Assembly: GCF_003388735.1 (NCBI RefSeq)
Contig: NZ_QUBQ01000008.1
Coordinates: 92,963-156,962 of the forward strand
Reading direction: 5' to 3'
DNA length: 64,000 bases
DNA from: Paenibacillus paeoniae
GTDB taxonomy: Bacteria; Bacillota; Bacilli; Paenibacillales; Paenibacillaceae
Below the pieces are notes generated by a model, which did not search any database, was not told the origin of the DNA, and saw only the letters and a list, made by a program, of their open reading frames with translations. A program made the translations under genes and the position numbers. Positions 35,570 to 43,875 of this stretch are shown here, piece after piece (position 1 is the stretch's first letter; every line of letters starts with the position of its first letter).

Positions 35570-36232
35570 ATGATGACGATGAGAAAAGAGTTTGATCAGG
35601 GACTGGAGAAGCTTCATCAACTAATTATTGAGATGGGAAGCTTCGTAGAGAGTGCTCTTGCCGATTCAATGAGTGCGCTGAAAACGATTGATGTGGCGCG
35701 CGCGAAGGAGATTATTGCGAACGATCCGACCCTGAATCAAATGGAAGAACAAATAACGGAAATCGGCTCCAAGCTTATCGCCACCCAGCAGCCGGTAGCC
35801 AAAGACCTGCGCCGGATTCTTGCCGCATTCAGAATTGCAAGCGATCTGGAGCGAATGGGCGATTTGGCCGTCGATGTTGCTAAAGTCGTGCTACGTCTGG
35901 AAGGACAAGAGCTGATCAAACCATTGATCGATTTGCCTCGTATGGCCGAGATCGTGCAGTTAATGACTTATGAATCCATTCAGTCTTTCATTCAAGAGAA
36001 TGTGGACCTGGCCTACAAGATGTCTAAGGACGATGATCAGGTTGATGCCTTGTATGGACAAATTACTCGCGAACTGTACTCGCTCATGATGGAAAATCCG
36101 CGCAATATTACGCAGTCCTCGCTGCTCAGCTTTGTCGGTCGTTATCTGGAGCGATTCGGAGATCATGCGACGAACATTGGCGAAAGCGTCGTTTACCTGG
36201 TGACAGGATCACGCCCGGATTTGAACGTATAA
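35570..36232 (+). CDS. phoU: PhoU, phosphate-signalling regulator
   Basis: 220 residues, all helical, with two PhoU three-helix repeats bearing the metal-binding type motif DLERMGDLAVDVAK (first) and YLERFGDHATNIGE (second). PhoU links the Pst transporter to PhoR and tunes phosphate import. It follows pstB by 42 bp, with GGGGAGG ahead of ATG 35570 (ATG 35579 is an alternative). Strong terminator after it. Confidence 0.94.
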   Translation: MMTMRKEFDQGLEKLHQLIIEMGSFVESALADSMSALKTIDVARAKEIIANDPTLNQMEEQITEIGSKLIATQQPVAKDLRRILAAFRIASDLERMGDLAVDVAKVVLRLEGQELIKPLIDLPRMAEIVQLMTYESIQSFIQENVDLAYKMSKDDDQVDALYGQITRELYSLMMENPRNITQSSLLSFVGRYLERFGDHATNIGESVVYLVTGSRPDLNV

Positions 36233-36249
36233 TAAAGACAAGAACTAAG

Positions 36250-36297
36250 GAGCCTTCCATCCCATTGTATACGTGGGATGGAAGGCTTATTTTTATC
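36250..36297 (+). terminator. Rho-independent terminator after phoU
   Basis: GCCTTCCATCCCA and TGGGATGGAAGGC form a perfect 13-bp stem followed by TTATTTTTAT. Confidence 0.93.
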
Positions 36298-36388
36298 CCA
36301 CGTATATTTCGATGGTTAGTAAATAGTAATGAAGATCTGAAATTATGATAAAGCTTCCTGAAGAGCATGTGGAATAAAAAAGTTGTCG

Positions 36389-36754
36389 TTACTGGAATGC
36401 TGCCGAGAAATGCGAGGCATACGTGTGCACACCTGCTTGGAATGTCACTTTGTACGTTCCGTGCGGCAGGTTATGCAGCACGGCATGGGTGCCGTACATT
36501 TGATGATACAAAATAGTTCCATTAGATTCCTGAATGGTCAGCGCCCAGGATGCAGGTACAGCGGCTTCCGGGAAAGGATAACTTGCGGTTCCTTCCGCGC
36601 TGACGACAAGCGTGCCGGAACCAGTCACGAGTTCATAAAAGCCATAAGCCGGAGGCGGCAATGGAATACGAGCAGCAGAAGCGCTGAGAGCAGGGAGCAG
36701 CGCCATTAATATCGCGGACAAGACCATAACCGATATCGCTTTTTTTCTTAACAT
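36389..36754 (-). CDS. Small secreted protein of unknown function (paralog A)
   Basis: 121 residues: a Sec signal peptide (MLRKKAISVMVLSAILMALL, cleavage near ASA-A) and a mature domain of about 95 residues rich in Tyr, Gly, Val and Thr (YGFYELVTGSGTLVV, LHNLPHGTYKVTFQAG, ending AAFQ). The alternating pattern suggests a small beta-sandwich. It is a tandem paralog of the gene at 36885. No family is recognised. AAGGA-type ribosome site before the ATG (plus-strand TCCTTTCC at about 36766). Confidence 0.7.
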   Translation of the reverse strand: MLRKKAISVMVLSAILMALLPALSASAARIPLPPPAYGFYELVTGSGTLVVSAEGTASYPFPEAAVPASWALTIQESNGTILYHQMYGTHAVLHNLPHGTYKVTFQAGVHTYASHFSAAFQ

Positions 36755-36884
36755 AGCAGCACATCCTTTCCTTGAATAGAAAGTTTGGGATTCATGGAAA
36801 CCGCTTACAAAGACTCGGAGAACTTATTGATAGCTAAGGTGAAAAGAGAACTATCCTAAAAACATAAATGAAGACGATTCGATG

Positions 36885-37262
36885 TTATTGGAACACTGCC
36901 GAGAAATAGGAGCAGTACGTATGAACGTTGCCTGCCTGGAAGCTGATTTTGTATGTTCCGTATGGAAGGTTGTTCAGAACGGCGTAAGAGCCTTGACTTT
37001 GGCTATAAAGCACATCTCCGTTAGGGGCTTGAATGATTAACGTCCACCAAGCCGGTACACCGCCAACCTCCGGATTCGGATGGCTTGCCTCTCCTGCCAC
37101 GCCGACTACGAGCGTGCCGGAACCGGTAACCAGTTCATAGAAACCATAGGCAGGAGGCGTCAGCGGGTAACGCGTGCCCGCATTGACTTGCAGCACAGGG
37201 AGCAGCGCCATCAATATAGTAGTAAAGATCATGACGGTGATTGCTTTTTTCCTCAACAACAT
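36885..37262 (-). CDS. Small secreted protein of unknown function (paralog B)
   Basis: 125 residues from ATG 37262 (AAAGGAG 8 nt upstream; a longer frame from 37322 has no such site). Signal peptide MLLRKKAITVMIFTTILMALL and a mature domain matching the neighbour: PPAYGFYELVTGSGTLVV, VLNNLPYGTYKISFQAG, HTY, SAVFQ. The identity is high enough to imply a recent tandem duplication. Both lie between phoU and the LysR/pst region, so a link with phosphate stress or the cell surface is possible but unsupported. Confidence 0.72.
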   Translation of the reverse strand: MLLRKKAITVMIFTTILMALLPVLQVNAGTRYPLTPPAYGFYELVTGSGTLVVGVAGEASHPNPEVGGVPAWWTLIIQAPNGDVLYSQSQGSYAVLNNLPYGTYKISFQAGNVHTYCSYFSAVFQ

Positions 37263-37468
37263 AATACAACTCCTTTGCTTAATAGATGTAAATTTGCGAC
37301 ATGCAAGCCTCTCTATGCACAACCTCCCCCTTTTCAGAGAATAAATCGCTCACATAGGACCATTTTAAGTAAATTAGAACAAATTGTAAATATAGTATAT
37401 GTAATCAATAAATGTTTCTAATTTCTATCGAAGATAGATTGCGTAAGTGTCATGCAAAATGATCTCGA

Positions 37469-38368
37469 TTATGATGCTGGTTGAGGTGACAGCAAACGCA
37501 TGATGGCAACGATCAGTTCCTGATCCCAGTAGTGCCTGGACCAGCTCGCAATCAATTTCCATGCTGGGACATCGCCCCATAACGGTAATACGGCGAAACG
37601 GCCGTCGCGGGGGATAAGACATTCGGGCAACAGAGTGAGCGTATCGGCATCGGCAAGATGATTGAGGACAAGCTCGACGGAGCCATAGGAAACACCGGTA
37701 TGGAAATAGTGGTTTTCGCTTTGACTCCATTTTGCAATGCATTGCTGTACCGAGACGTCTCCCAGTTCGACCGTTTCTGCCGCATCGCTCAGCATGTCCG
37801 AAGACAAGGCACCGCCTTCTGCCGACGCCAGTAAAGGATGAACGCTCGCACCAACGAGCTTCAAGGCTCCACTGTTTATCACTTGGTGGTGATAATTTCC
37901 GCTTTCGCCGTGGATACGGTCTTCCCCGCATAAAACAAGATCCACAGTTCCTTGCTCCAGCTTATCGAACAGCTCCTCGCGCTCATGGACGACTACGGAA
38001 ATGTTGGCGAGTCCGCGCAGCGACTGAAGCTGTCGCAAAGCCGAGGAATAAGTCATATACGCAGCGGCGCTATTGCTGCAGCCAATGACAAAGCGTTTGC
38101 GCTTGCTATCATGCATGTCGGACAGGCGCGTCATGGCTTCATCGTACAAAGCTGTAATTTGAAGTGCGTAATTCAGCAGCATCTTGCCGCTTGGAGTCAA
38201 CAGCACTTTGCCAGTACGCGATTCGAATAGCTTGACGCCCCATTCCTCCTCCATTTTCTTCATATGAAAGCTGATGGTGGGCTGCTTGAGCTCCAGCGCA
38301 TTCGCCACAGCAGTGATCTGTTTGTAGCGATCTATGTAGACAATTAACTTCATTTTTAACAAACTCAT
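37469..38368 (-). CDS. LysR-family transcriptional regulator
   Basis: 299 residues: N-terminal winged helix-turn-helix (YKQITAVANALELKQPTISFHMKKMEEEWGVKLFES, residues about 15-50), linker helix, and a type 2 periplasmic-binding-like effector domain. It is transcribed away from pstS across a 170-bp intergenic region that contains a perfect palindrome of LysR-box form, so it probably regulates itself and perhaps pstS. LysR proteins normally control the divergent gene; a LysR regulator at a pst operon is unusual. Confidence 0.88.
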   Translation of the reverse strand: MSLLKMKLIVYIDRYKQITAVANALELKQPTISFHMKKMEEEWGVKLFESRTGKVLLTPSGKMLLNYALQITALYDEAMTRLSDMHDSKRKRFVIGCSNSAAAYMTYSSALRQLQSLRGLANISVVVHEREELFDKLEQGTVDLVLCGEDRIHGESGNYHHQVINSGALKLVGASVHPLLASAEGGALSSDMLSDAAETVELGDVSVQQCIAKWSQSENHYFHTGVSYGSVELVLNHLADADTLTLLPECLIPRDGRFAVLPLWGDVPAWKLIASWSRHYWDQELIVAIMRLLSPQPAS

Positions 38369-38412
38369 AAGCCGCCTCCAAAATCATAGGTATTATCAAT
38401 ATTATAAGCGAA

Positions 38413-38433
38413 ATTATAGATTCATTCTATAAT
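38413..38433. promoter_or_regulatory. Perfect palindrome, likely LysR operator, between lysR-type gene and pstS
   Basis: ATTATAGA-TTCAT-TCTATAAT: 8-bp arms around 5 bp, containing the T-N11-A core typical of LysR regulators. It lies 45 bp from the regulator start and 105 bp from the pstS start. Confidence 0.6.
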
Positions 38434-38538
38434 ATTTAATTGTTAATTTTACAAACAGAAAACATTAGGATAATGCCATCGCTCTACAATAAGTCTTGTA
38501 AACAAAACCAAACAGGTAGTGAGAGGGGAAACTAGGAA

Positions 38539-39489
38539 ATGAAGAAGACGGTCACGTTGATTATGGCAATTGTATTAACGTTCACACTGGCAGCATGCGG
38601 AAAAAACACTAACAATGGAGGGAATGCAAGCACGCCTCCAGCGACAAATAGCGCATCTACAGAGCCAACTACAGAGCCTACTCCTGAACCAAAGAAATTG
38701 GAAGGTTCGATTCTAGCTACAGGTTCTTCGGCACTTCAGCCTTTGGTTGACCAAGCATCGAAAGCATTCATGGATGCAAACAGCGGCGTAACGATTCAAG
38801 TACAAGGCGGCGGCAGCGGTACTGGCCTGACGCAAGTTTCCGAAGGACAATCGGACATCGGCAACTCCGACGTTTACGCTGAAGAGAAGCTTGACGCTGA
38901 CAAAGCTGGCGAGCTGGTTGACCATCAAGTAGCTGTTGTAGCTATGGCGGCTGTTGTAAACCCTAAAGTGAACGTGGATACACTGACAAAACAACAATTG
39001 ATTGATATCTTCACTGGCAAAGTGACGAACTGGAAAGATCTTGGCGGCGACGATCAAAAAATCGTCATCATTAACCGTCCATCCAGCTCCGGTACTCGCG
39101 CTACTTTTGAAAAATATGCACTTGGCACGAAAACAGACGATCTGCAAGGTTCCATCCAAGAGGATTCCTCCGGTACAGTTCGTAAAATTATCGGCGAAAC
39201 ACCAGGCGCTATCGGATATCTTGCCCTGTCTTACCTTGATGATTCCGTTAAGACGCTTGCTTACGACGGCGTAGCGGCTAACGAAGAGAACGTAGCAAAC
39301 GGCACGTATCCGGTATGGGCTTACGAGCACATGTACACGAAAGGCGAGCCTAACGAAGTGGCTAAAGCTTTCCTGGACTACATGATGACTGACGAAGTTC
39401 AAGACGGCGCAGTGGTAGAGCTTGGCTACATTCCTGCGAAAAAAATGCAAATTACTCGCGATATTGAAGGCAATATCACAAAAAAATAA
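38539..39489 (+). CDS. pstS: Phosphate-binding lipoprotein PstS
   Basis: 316 residues. Lipoprotein signal peptide with lipobox LAAC (Cys at residue 20), Thr/Pro-rich linker, then the PstS fold: SILATGSSALQPLVDQASKAF, GGGSGTGLTQVSEGQSDIGNSDV (phosphate-contacting Ser/Gly/Asp), IVIINRPSSSGTRATFEKYAL and GAIGYLALSYLD. It captures phosphate outside the membrane for PstCA. First gene of pstSCAB. Upstream, only one clear TTTACA half-site (38448) is seen in an AT-rich region, so PhoP control is less evident here than at pstB-phoU. Confidence 0.95.
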   Translation: MKKTVTLIMAIVLTFTLAACGKNTNNGGNASTPPATNSASTEPTTEPTPEPKKLEGSILATGSSALQPLVDQASKAFMDANSGVTIQVQGGGSGTGLTQVSEGQSDIGNSDVYAEEKLDADKAGELVDHQVAVVAMAAVVNPKVNVDTLTKQQLIDIFTGKVTNWKDLGGDDQKIVIINRPSSSGTRATFEKYALGTKTDDLQGSIQEDSSGTVRKIIGETPGAIGYLALSYLDDSVKTLAYDGVAANEENVANGTYPVWAYEHMYTKGEPNEVAKAFLDYMMTDEVQDGAVVELGYIPAKKMQITRDIEGNITKK

Positions 39490-39512
39490 GATAGCTTCCC
39501 ATTCCTAAGCAC

Positions 39513-39543
39513 GAAAGAGGCGGACAACCGATCTGCCTCTTTC
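39513..39543 (+). terminator. Hairpin between pstS and pstC
   Basis: GAAAGAGGC(GGA) pairs with (TCT)GCCTCTTTC around 7 nt. No long T run follows, so it probably acts as an attenuator or 3' stabiliser that keeps pstS mRNA above the permease genes, as seen in other pst operons. Confidence 0.7.
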
Positions 39544-39565
39544 AAGCTCTGTAGAGGAGATTCAT

Positions 39566-40471
39566 ATGGCCCAAACTACCGATAAAAAAATATCAGCCAA
39601 CAATCATTTTGCAGAAGAATGGGTCGGCCGCATCTATTCGACTCTATGCGTATTGGTGCTCGTAACGACGATTGTCGCGATGGTTTATTTTGTAGCATCC
39701 AGAGGTCTCAGCACCTTTTTTAAAAATGATGTAAACGTGCTCGACCTGCTTACTGGGCTAAAGTGGAGTCCGGAGGGTCAACCGCCTCTCTTTGGCGCCT
39801 TGCCGTTCATATTCGGCTCATTCAGTACATCGATGCTTGCCGCGCTGATCGCAGCGCCGCTCAGCTTCTGTGCAGCCGTATTCATGATTGAAATTACACC
39901 TAGATTCGGGCGCAAATATTTGCAGCCCGTCATTGAATTGCTTGCGGGCATTCCTTCCGTCGTATATGGATTTATCGGACTTAGCGTAATCGTACCTTTC
40001 TTCAGGGACGTCTTCCCGGGCCAGGGTGTCGGCATTGCCGCAGGTGCTCTTGTCTTATCGATTATGATCTTACCAACGATGACTACAGTTGCTACGGATG
40101 CCCTTGCGTCACTGCCTTCCGGACTCAAGGAAGGATCATATGCGCTTGGCGCTACCCGTTGGCAAACGATATATCGGGTTGTACTGCCGACGACGCTGCC
40201 TTCACTGATGACCGGTGTTGTGCTTGGTCTCGCCAGAGCGTTCGGAGAGGCGCTGGCTGTCCAGATGGTTATCGGCAACGCACCGTTCGTTCCGCGCGGC
40301 TTGTTCGAATCCGCTTCGACACTGACAAGCGCCATTACGCTCAGCATGGGTAATACCGTCAGCGGTTCGGCCCATAACAATGCTCTTTGGTCCTTGGCGC
40401 TCATCTTGATGGTCATGACCTTTATCTTCGTCTTTATCGTACGCTGGCTGGAAAAGAGGTCGAAATTATGA
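39566..40471 (+). CDS. pstC: Phosphate ABC transporter permease PstC
   Basis: 301 residues, six membrane helices, permease EAA-like loop (LPSGLKEGSYALGATRWQTIYRVVLPTTLPSLMTG) and the PstC block VIELLAGIPSVVYGFIGLSVIVPF. Forms the channel with PstA. The stop overlaps the pstA start (ATGA). Confidence 0.94.
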   Translation: MAQTTDKKISANNHFAEEWVGRIYSTLCVLVLVTTIVAMVYFVASRGLSTFFKNDVNVLDLLTGLKWSPEGQPPLFGALPFIFGSFSTSMLAALIAAPLSFCAAVFMIEITPRFGRKYLQPVIELLAGIPSVVYGFIGLSVIVPFFRDVFPGQGVGIAAGALVLSIMILPTMTTVATDALASLPSGLKEGSYALGATRWQTIYRVVLPTTLPSLMTGVVLGLARAFGEALAVQMVIGNAPFVPRGLFESASTLTSAITLSMGNTVSGSAHNNALWSLALILMVMTFIFVFIVRWLEKRSKL

Positions 40472-41358
40472 TGAAACCCAAAACAGTAGACAAGATCGCG
40501 ACAGCTGTCATTATCGGTGTAGCGGGTTTAATCGTGCTTGTACTGGCCGGCTTGCTGGGCTTTATTCTAGTGCGCGGCCTTGGGCACTTGAGTTTTGACT
40601 TTCTTACTTCGCCGCCAGAGTCGATCCGTGCGGGCGGAGGCATCGGTCCCCAGTTGTTCAACTCGCTGTTCCTTCTCGTTCTGACGATGATTATTACGGT
40701 TCCGCTTGGCATTGGCGCAGGCATCTACATGAGTGAATACGCCAAGGCGAACAAGATTACAGACTTCATTAGACTTGTGGTGGAAGTATTGTCTTCCTTC
40801 CCTTCGATCGTCGTTGGTTTGTTCGGACTATTATTGCTCGTCAATTATTTTGGACTTGGCTTCTCGCTATTCGCTGGCGCCCTGGCGCTTACGATCTTCA
40901 ATCTTCCTCTCATGGTACGTATTACCGAGCAAGGACTGAAGAGCGTACCGCGTGAGCAGAAGGAGGCGGCCCTGGCGCTTGGCTTGACCAAGTGGAAAAC
41001 CATTACGTCCATTATGCTGCCAATCGCACTGCCGATTATCGTATCGGGAACGATCCTTGCAGCTGGACGCGTATTCGGCGAAGCGGCTGCGCTGCTTTTC
41101 ACGGCAGGTATGAGCTCTCCGAGACTCAACTTCTCGGACTGGAACCCGCTTAGCCCGGTTTCTCCGCTCAACCCGTTCCGTCCTGCTGAGACGCTCGCCG
41201 TTCATATTTGGAAGATTAATTCCGAAGGACTTGCTCCCGATGCAGCGGAGATTGCTGCAGGGGCATCCGCCGTGCTTGTTATTACCGTGCTTCTGTTCAA
41301 CCTTCTGGCAAGGTGGCTTGGCAGATTCATGCACCGCAAGTTTACCGCTATGAAATAG
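40468..41358 (+). CDS. pstA: Phosphate ABC transporter permease PstA
   Basis: 296 residues, six membrane helices, with VEVLSSFPSIVVGLFGLLLL, the coupling loop REQKEAALALGLTKWKTITSIMLPIALPIIVSG and GEAAALLFTAG typical of PstA. The ATG at 40468 overlaps the pstC stop; in-frame codons further upstream lie inside pstC and are not used. pstB starts 14 bp downstream. Confidence 0.94.
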   Translation: MMKPKTVDKIATAVIIGVAGLIVLVLAGLLGFILVRGLGHLSFDFLTSPPESIRAGGGIGPQLFNSLFLLVLTMIITVPLGIGAGIYMSEYAKANKITDFIRLVVEVLSSFPSIVVGLFGLLLLVNYFGLGFSLFAGALALTIFNLPLMVRITEQGLKSVPREQKEAALALGLTKWKTITSIMLPIALPIIVSGTILAAGRVFGEAAALLFTAGMSSPRLNFSDWNPLSPVSPLNPFRPAETLAVHIWKINSEGLAPDAAEIAAGASAVLVITVLLFNLLARWLGRFMHRKFTAMK

Positions 41359-41372
41359 GAGGCATCTAGCAT

Positions 41373-42131
41373 ATGGCTGAAAAAGGGATATCCGTCAAGG
41401 ATTTGAGCGTTTATTACGGCGACAACAAAGCCGTCAAAAATGTCACGATAGACTTTAACAATAAAGACGTCACGGCTCTGATCGGACCGTCCGGCTGCGG
41501 GAAGTCGACCTTCCTGCGCACGCTGAACCGGATGAACGATCTCATCCCGAATGCGCGGATGACGGGGGAGATATGGATTGGCAATGAGGACATCAATCAT
41601 CCGAAGACGGATGTCGTCCTGCTTCGCCGCCGGATCGGTATGGTATGGCAGCGTCCCAATCCGTTCCACAAATCGATCTACGAGAATATCGCTTTCGGTC
41701 CGCGTTATCACGGATTGAAAAAGAAGCGAGAGCTGGATGAACTCGTGGAGCAGTCGCTTCGCAAGGCGGCTCTGTGGGAAGAGACGAAGGACAGATTGCA
41801 TACCTCTGCGCTCAAGCTGTCGGGCGGACAGCAGCAGCGTCTGTGCATCGCGCGCTCCATCGCAGTCAAACCGGACATTATTCTGATGGATGAGCCGGCA
41901 TCGGCGCTCGATCCAGTATCGACCTCTAAGGTTGAGGAACTAATCTCCGAGCTCAAACAGGATTTTTGCATCGTCATCGTCACGCATAACATGCATCAAG
42001 CGGCACGCGTATCCTCCAAGACTGCCTTCTTCCTCTCAGGCGAGCTGGTGGAGTACGACAATACGGAGACGATGTTCACTAATCCTTTGAAAAAGGAAAC
42101 GAGCGATTACATCTCAGGAAGATTCGGATAA
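41373..42131 (+). CDS. pstB: Phosphate ABC transporter ATPase PstB (second copy)
   Basis: 252 residues. Walker A GPSGCGKST, signature LSGGQQQRLCIARS, Walker B ILMDEPASALDP, switch IVTHNMHQAARVS. Its Q-loop segment reads MVWQRPNPFHKSIYENIAFGPR, where PstB normally has MVFQQPNPF; the Gln itself is kept. It is the last gene of pstSCAB and is followed by a terminator. It is clearly paralogous to the copy at 34772. Confidence 0.92.
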   Translation: MAEKGISVKDLSVYYGDNKAVKNVTIDFNNKDVTALIGPSGCGKSTFLRTLNRMNDLIPNARMTGEIWIGNEDINHPKTDVVLLRRRIGMVWQRPNPFHKSIYENIAFGPRYHGLKKKRELDELVEQSLRKAALWEETKDRLHTSALKLSGGQQQRLCIARSIAVKPDIILMDEPASALDPVSTSKVEELISELKQDFCIVIVTHNMHQAARVSSKTAFFLSGELVEYDNTETMFTNPLKKETSDYISGRFG

Positions 42132-42159
42132 GCAAGAACGGTATTGGGCCATTCCTTCA

Positions 42160-42204
42160 GACAATTTCCAGTCGGCGACGCGCCATCTGGGGATTGTTTT
42201 TTTA
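42160..42204 (+). terminator. Rho-independent terminator after pstSCAB
   Basis: ACAATTTCCAG pairs with CTGGGGATTGT (one wobble), followed by TTTTTTTAT. Confidence 0.88.
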
Positions 42205-42370
42205 TTCGGTGATCGTGCTGCCTATTAAAGAGGGATTAGGAAAAAAGTCTCGGTTTTTTTGTCATTTTACGCGCCACTAACAATTACATAGATCAATGTT
42301 CACATTATTCCATTATGTTATTAGGTAAAGGGTCATTAGGATTCAACAAACTGGCATCGAGGGGATTCGC

Positions 42371-43849
42371 ATGGGCGAGATCGGCTTGGGATTGCTGCAT
42401 CAAGGATTGATACAGTCCATTCGTAATCAATGGACCACCGGCTTCGGCGTTGCTGTCCTTTATATGGAGGTTAGGCCTGATTTCGAGGCTGCACATCCTA
42501 CTGTAGAAATCTGGGAAAAGGAGGAGAAGGCAATCTTCTGGAAGCAGCGGCTGGACCATGAGTATTACTTCATGTTGCAGATTCGTAACGACAAGGAGGG
42601 ATACCGGGAAAGCGCTGAGCAATCGATGGCACGGCTTCGTGAGCAATTAATAGTGGTGGAAACGGCTGCGACTGAGGAGGCTGGCTCTGGGCTACAACGA
42701 GGCTGCAGTTTCCGGCTTGGCGTCTCTCTTGCGAGACCAGATTCCAATACGAGTACAGAGACGGTTGTCTACCGAGCTATTCAAACGGCGATAGAGCGTT
42801 CTGCATCGGCCGTCAGTCCTATAGAGAGAATACCGGTTGCGACAGCAGAAATCTCCTACGCAAGGGAACCAATAGATAAGGTTTACCCCAGTACGAACGG
42901 AGCACAATTGATCGGATCGCTTGCTTCCTCTATCGCCGCCATACCTTCCTACGCTCCTGTATCCGACGCTTCTTATGTGTTCGATACCGATGCGCATGTG
43001 CCAGGCATTGTGGTCGTGAGAGAGGGGGAGCCAGTTGGGCTTCTCATGCGAGAGAAGCTGCATCAGATGCTGGCAGGTCAATATGGTCTGCCCCTTTACT
43101 GGAACAGGTCTGTCGAGAGGATCATGGACAATAAGCCGCTCATCGTGGATGAGAGCATGCCGGTGGAGCGAGTGTCTCAACTGGCTATGGAAAGAAGTGA
43201 CTTTCGGCTTTATGACGTGGTTATCATTACGAAGGAAGGCCAGCTGTCTGGTGCCGCTTCTGTGAGGGCTATTCTGGAATGTATGACGATGCTCCGGACA
43301 GAGGAAGCGAGGTCAGCTAATCCGTTGACGGGCTTGCCGGGCAACAGCGGCATTCAGACCGAGCTCGGAAACAGAATTAAGCTGGAAAAGCCTTTTGCGA
43401 TGGTATATGCAGATATGGATTTCTTCAAATGGTTTAATGATTGCTTCGGCTTTGGTCTTGGGGACGAGCTTATTCGTTACTTGGCCCACTTGCTTCGGGT
43501 TGTTTTCCGTAAGAATGGAGAGTCAGATGTGTTCGTTGGGCATATCGGCGGAGACGACTTTATTGCGATGATGGATCCGGAAGATGTGGAAGAGGCTTGC
43601 AGGGAGCTGATCCATCAATTCGATGTTGGCGTTCGTGACTTCTATGGCGGTGAAGAAGTGACGTCGGTGGTAGATAGAAGCGGCAATACCATACAGCAAG
43701 AAGGAGTGTCGCTATCGCTGTCCGTACTGGTATGGGATGGACGATTGTCTGCTAATCCCGGGCATTTCTCACGTCAAGCCGCAAAGCTCAAGAAGAGGGC
43801 AAAAGCAGTTAAAGGCAGTATGTATATGGTGGAGCGCCTAATGGAATAG
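42371..43849 (+). CDS. CBS-GGDEF protein, putative diguanylate cyclase
   Basis: 492 residues, no transmembrane segment. Residues 1-170 show a fold without clear motif, perhaps a degenerate GGDEF-like domain. About 200-320 is a CBS-pair-like module (GIVVVREGEPVGLLMREKL ... IMDNKPLIVDESMPVERVSQLAM ... LYDVVIITKEGQLSGAASVRAIL), and 325-490 is a GGDEF domain (NPLTGLPGNSGIQTEL, VYADMDFFKWFNDCFGFGLGDELI, GHIGGDDFIAMM). The signature is GGDDF rather than GGDEF, so cyclase activity is likely but not certain. The N-terminal and CBS parts resemble those of the chemoreceptor at 33359. An EAL gene follows 26 bp on, making a synthesis/degradation pair. GAGGGG ahead of the ATG. Confidence 0.85.
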   Translation: MGEIGLGLLHQGLIQSIRNQWTTGFGVAVLYMEVRPDFEAAHPTVEIWEKEEKAIFWKQRLDHEYYFMLQIRNDKEGYRESAEQSMARLREQLIVVETAATEEAGSGLQRGCSFRLGVSLARPDSNTSTETVVYRAIQTAIERSASAVSPIERIPVATAEISYAREPIDKVYPSTNGAQLIGSLASSIAAIPSYAPVSDASYVFDTDAHVPGIVVVREGEPVGLLMREKLHQMLAGQYGLPLYWNRSVERIMDNKPLIVDESMPVERVSQLAMERSDFRLYDVVIITKEGQLSGAASVRAILECMTMLRTEEARSANPLTGLPGNSGIQTELGNRIKLEKPFAMVYADMDFFKWFNDCFGFGLGDELIRYLAHLLRVVFRKNGESDVFVGHIGGDDFIAMMDPEDVEEACRELIHQFDVGVRDFYGGEEVTSVVDRSGNTIQQEGVSLSLSVLVWDGRLSANPGHFSRQAAKLKKRAKAVKGSMYMVERLME

Positions 43850-43875
43850 CAGCATAGAGAGGATACGAATGGACT

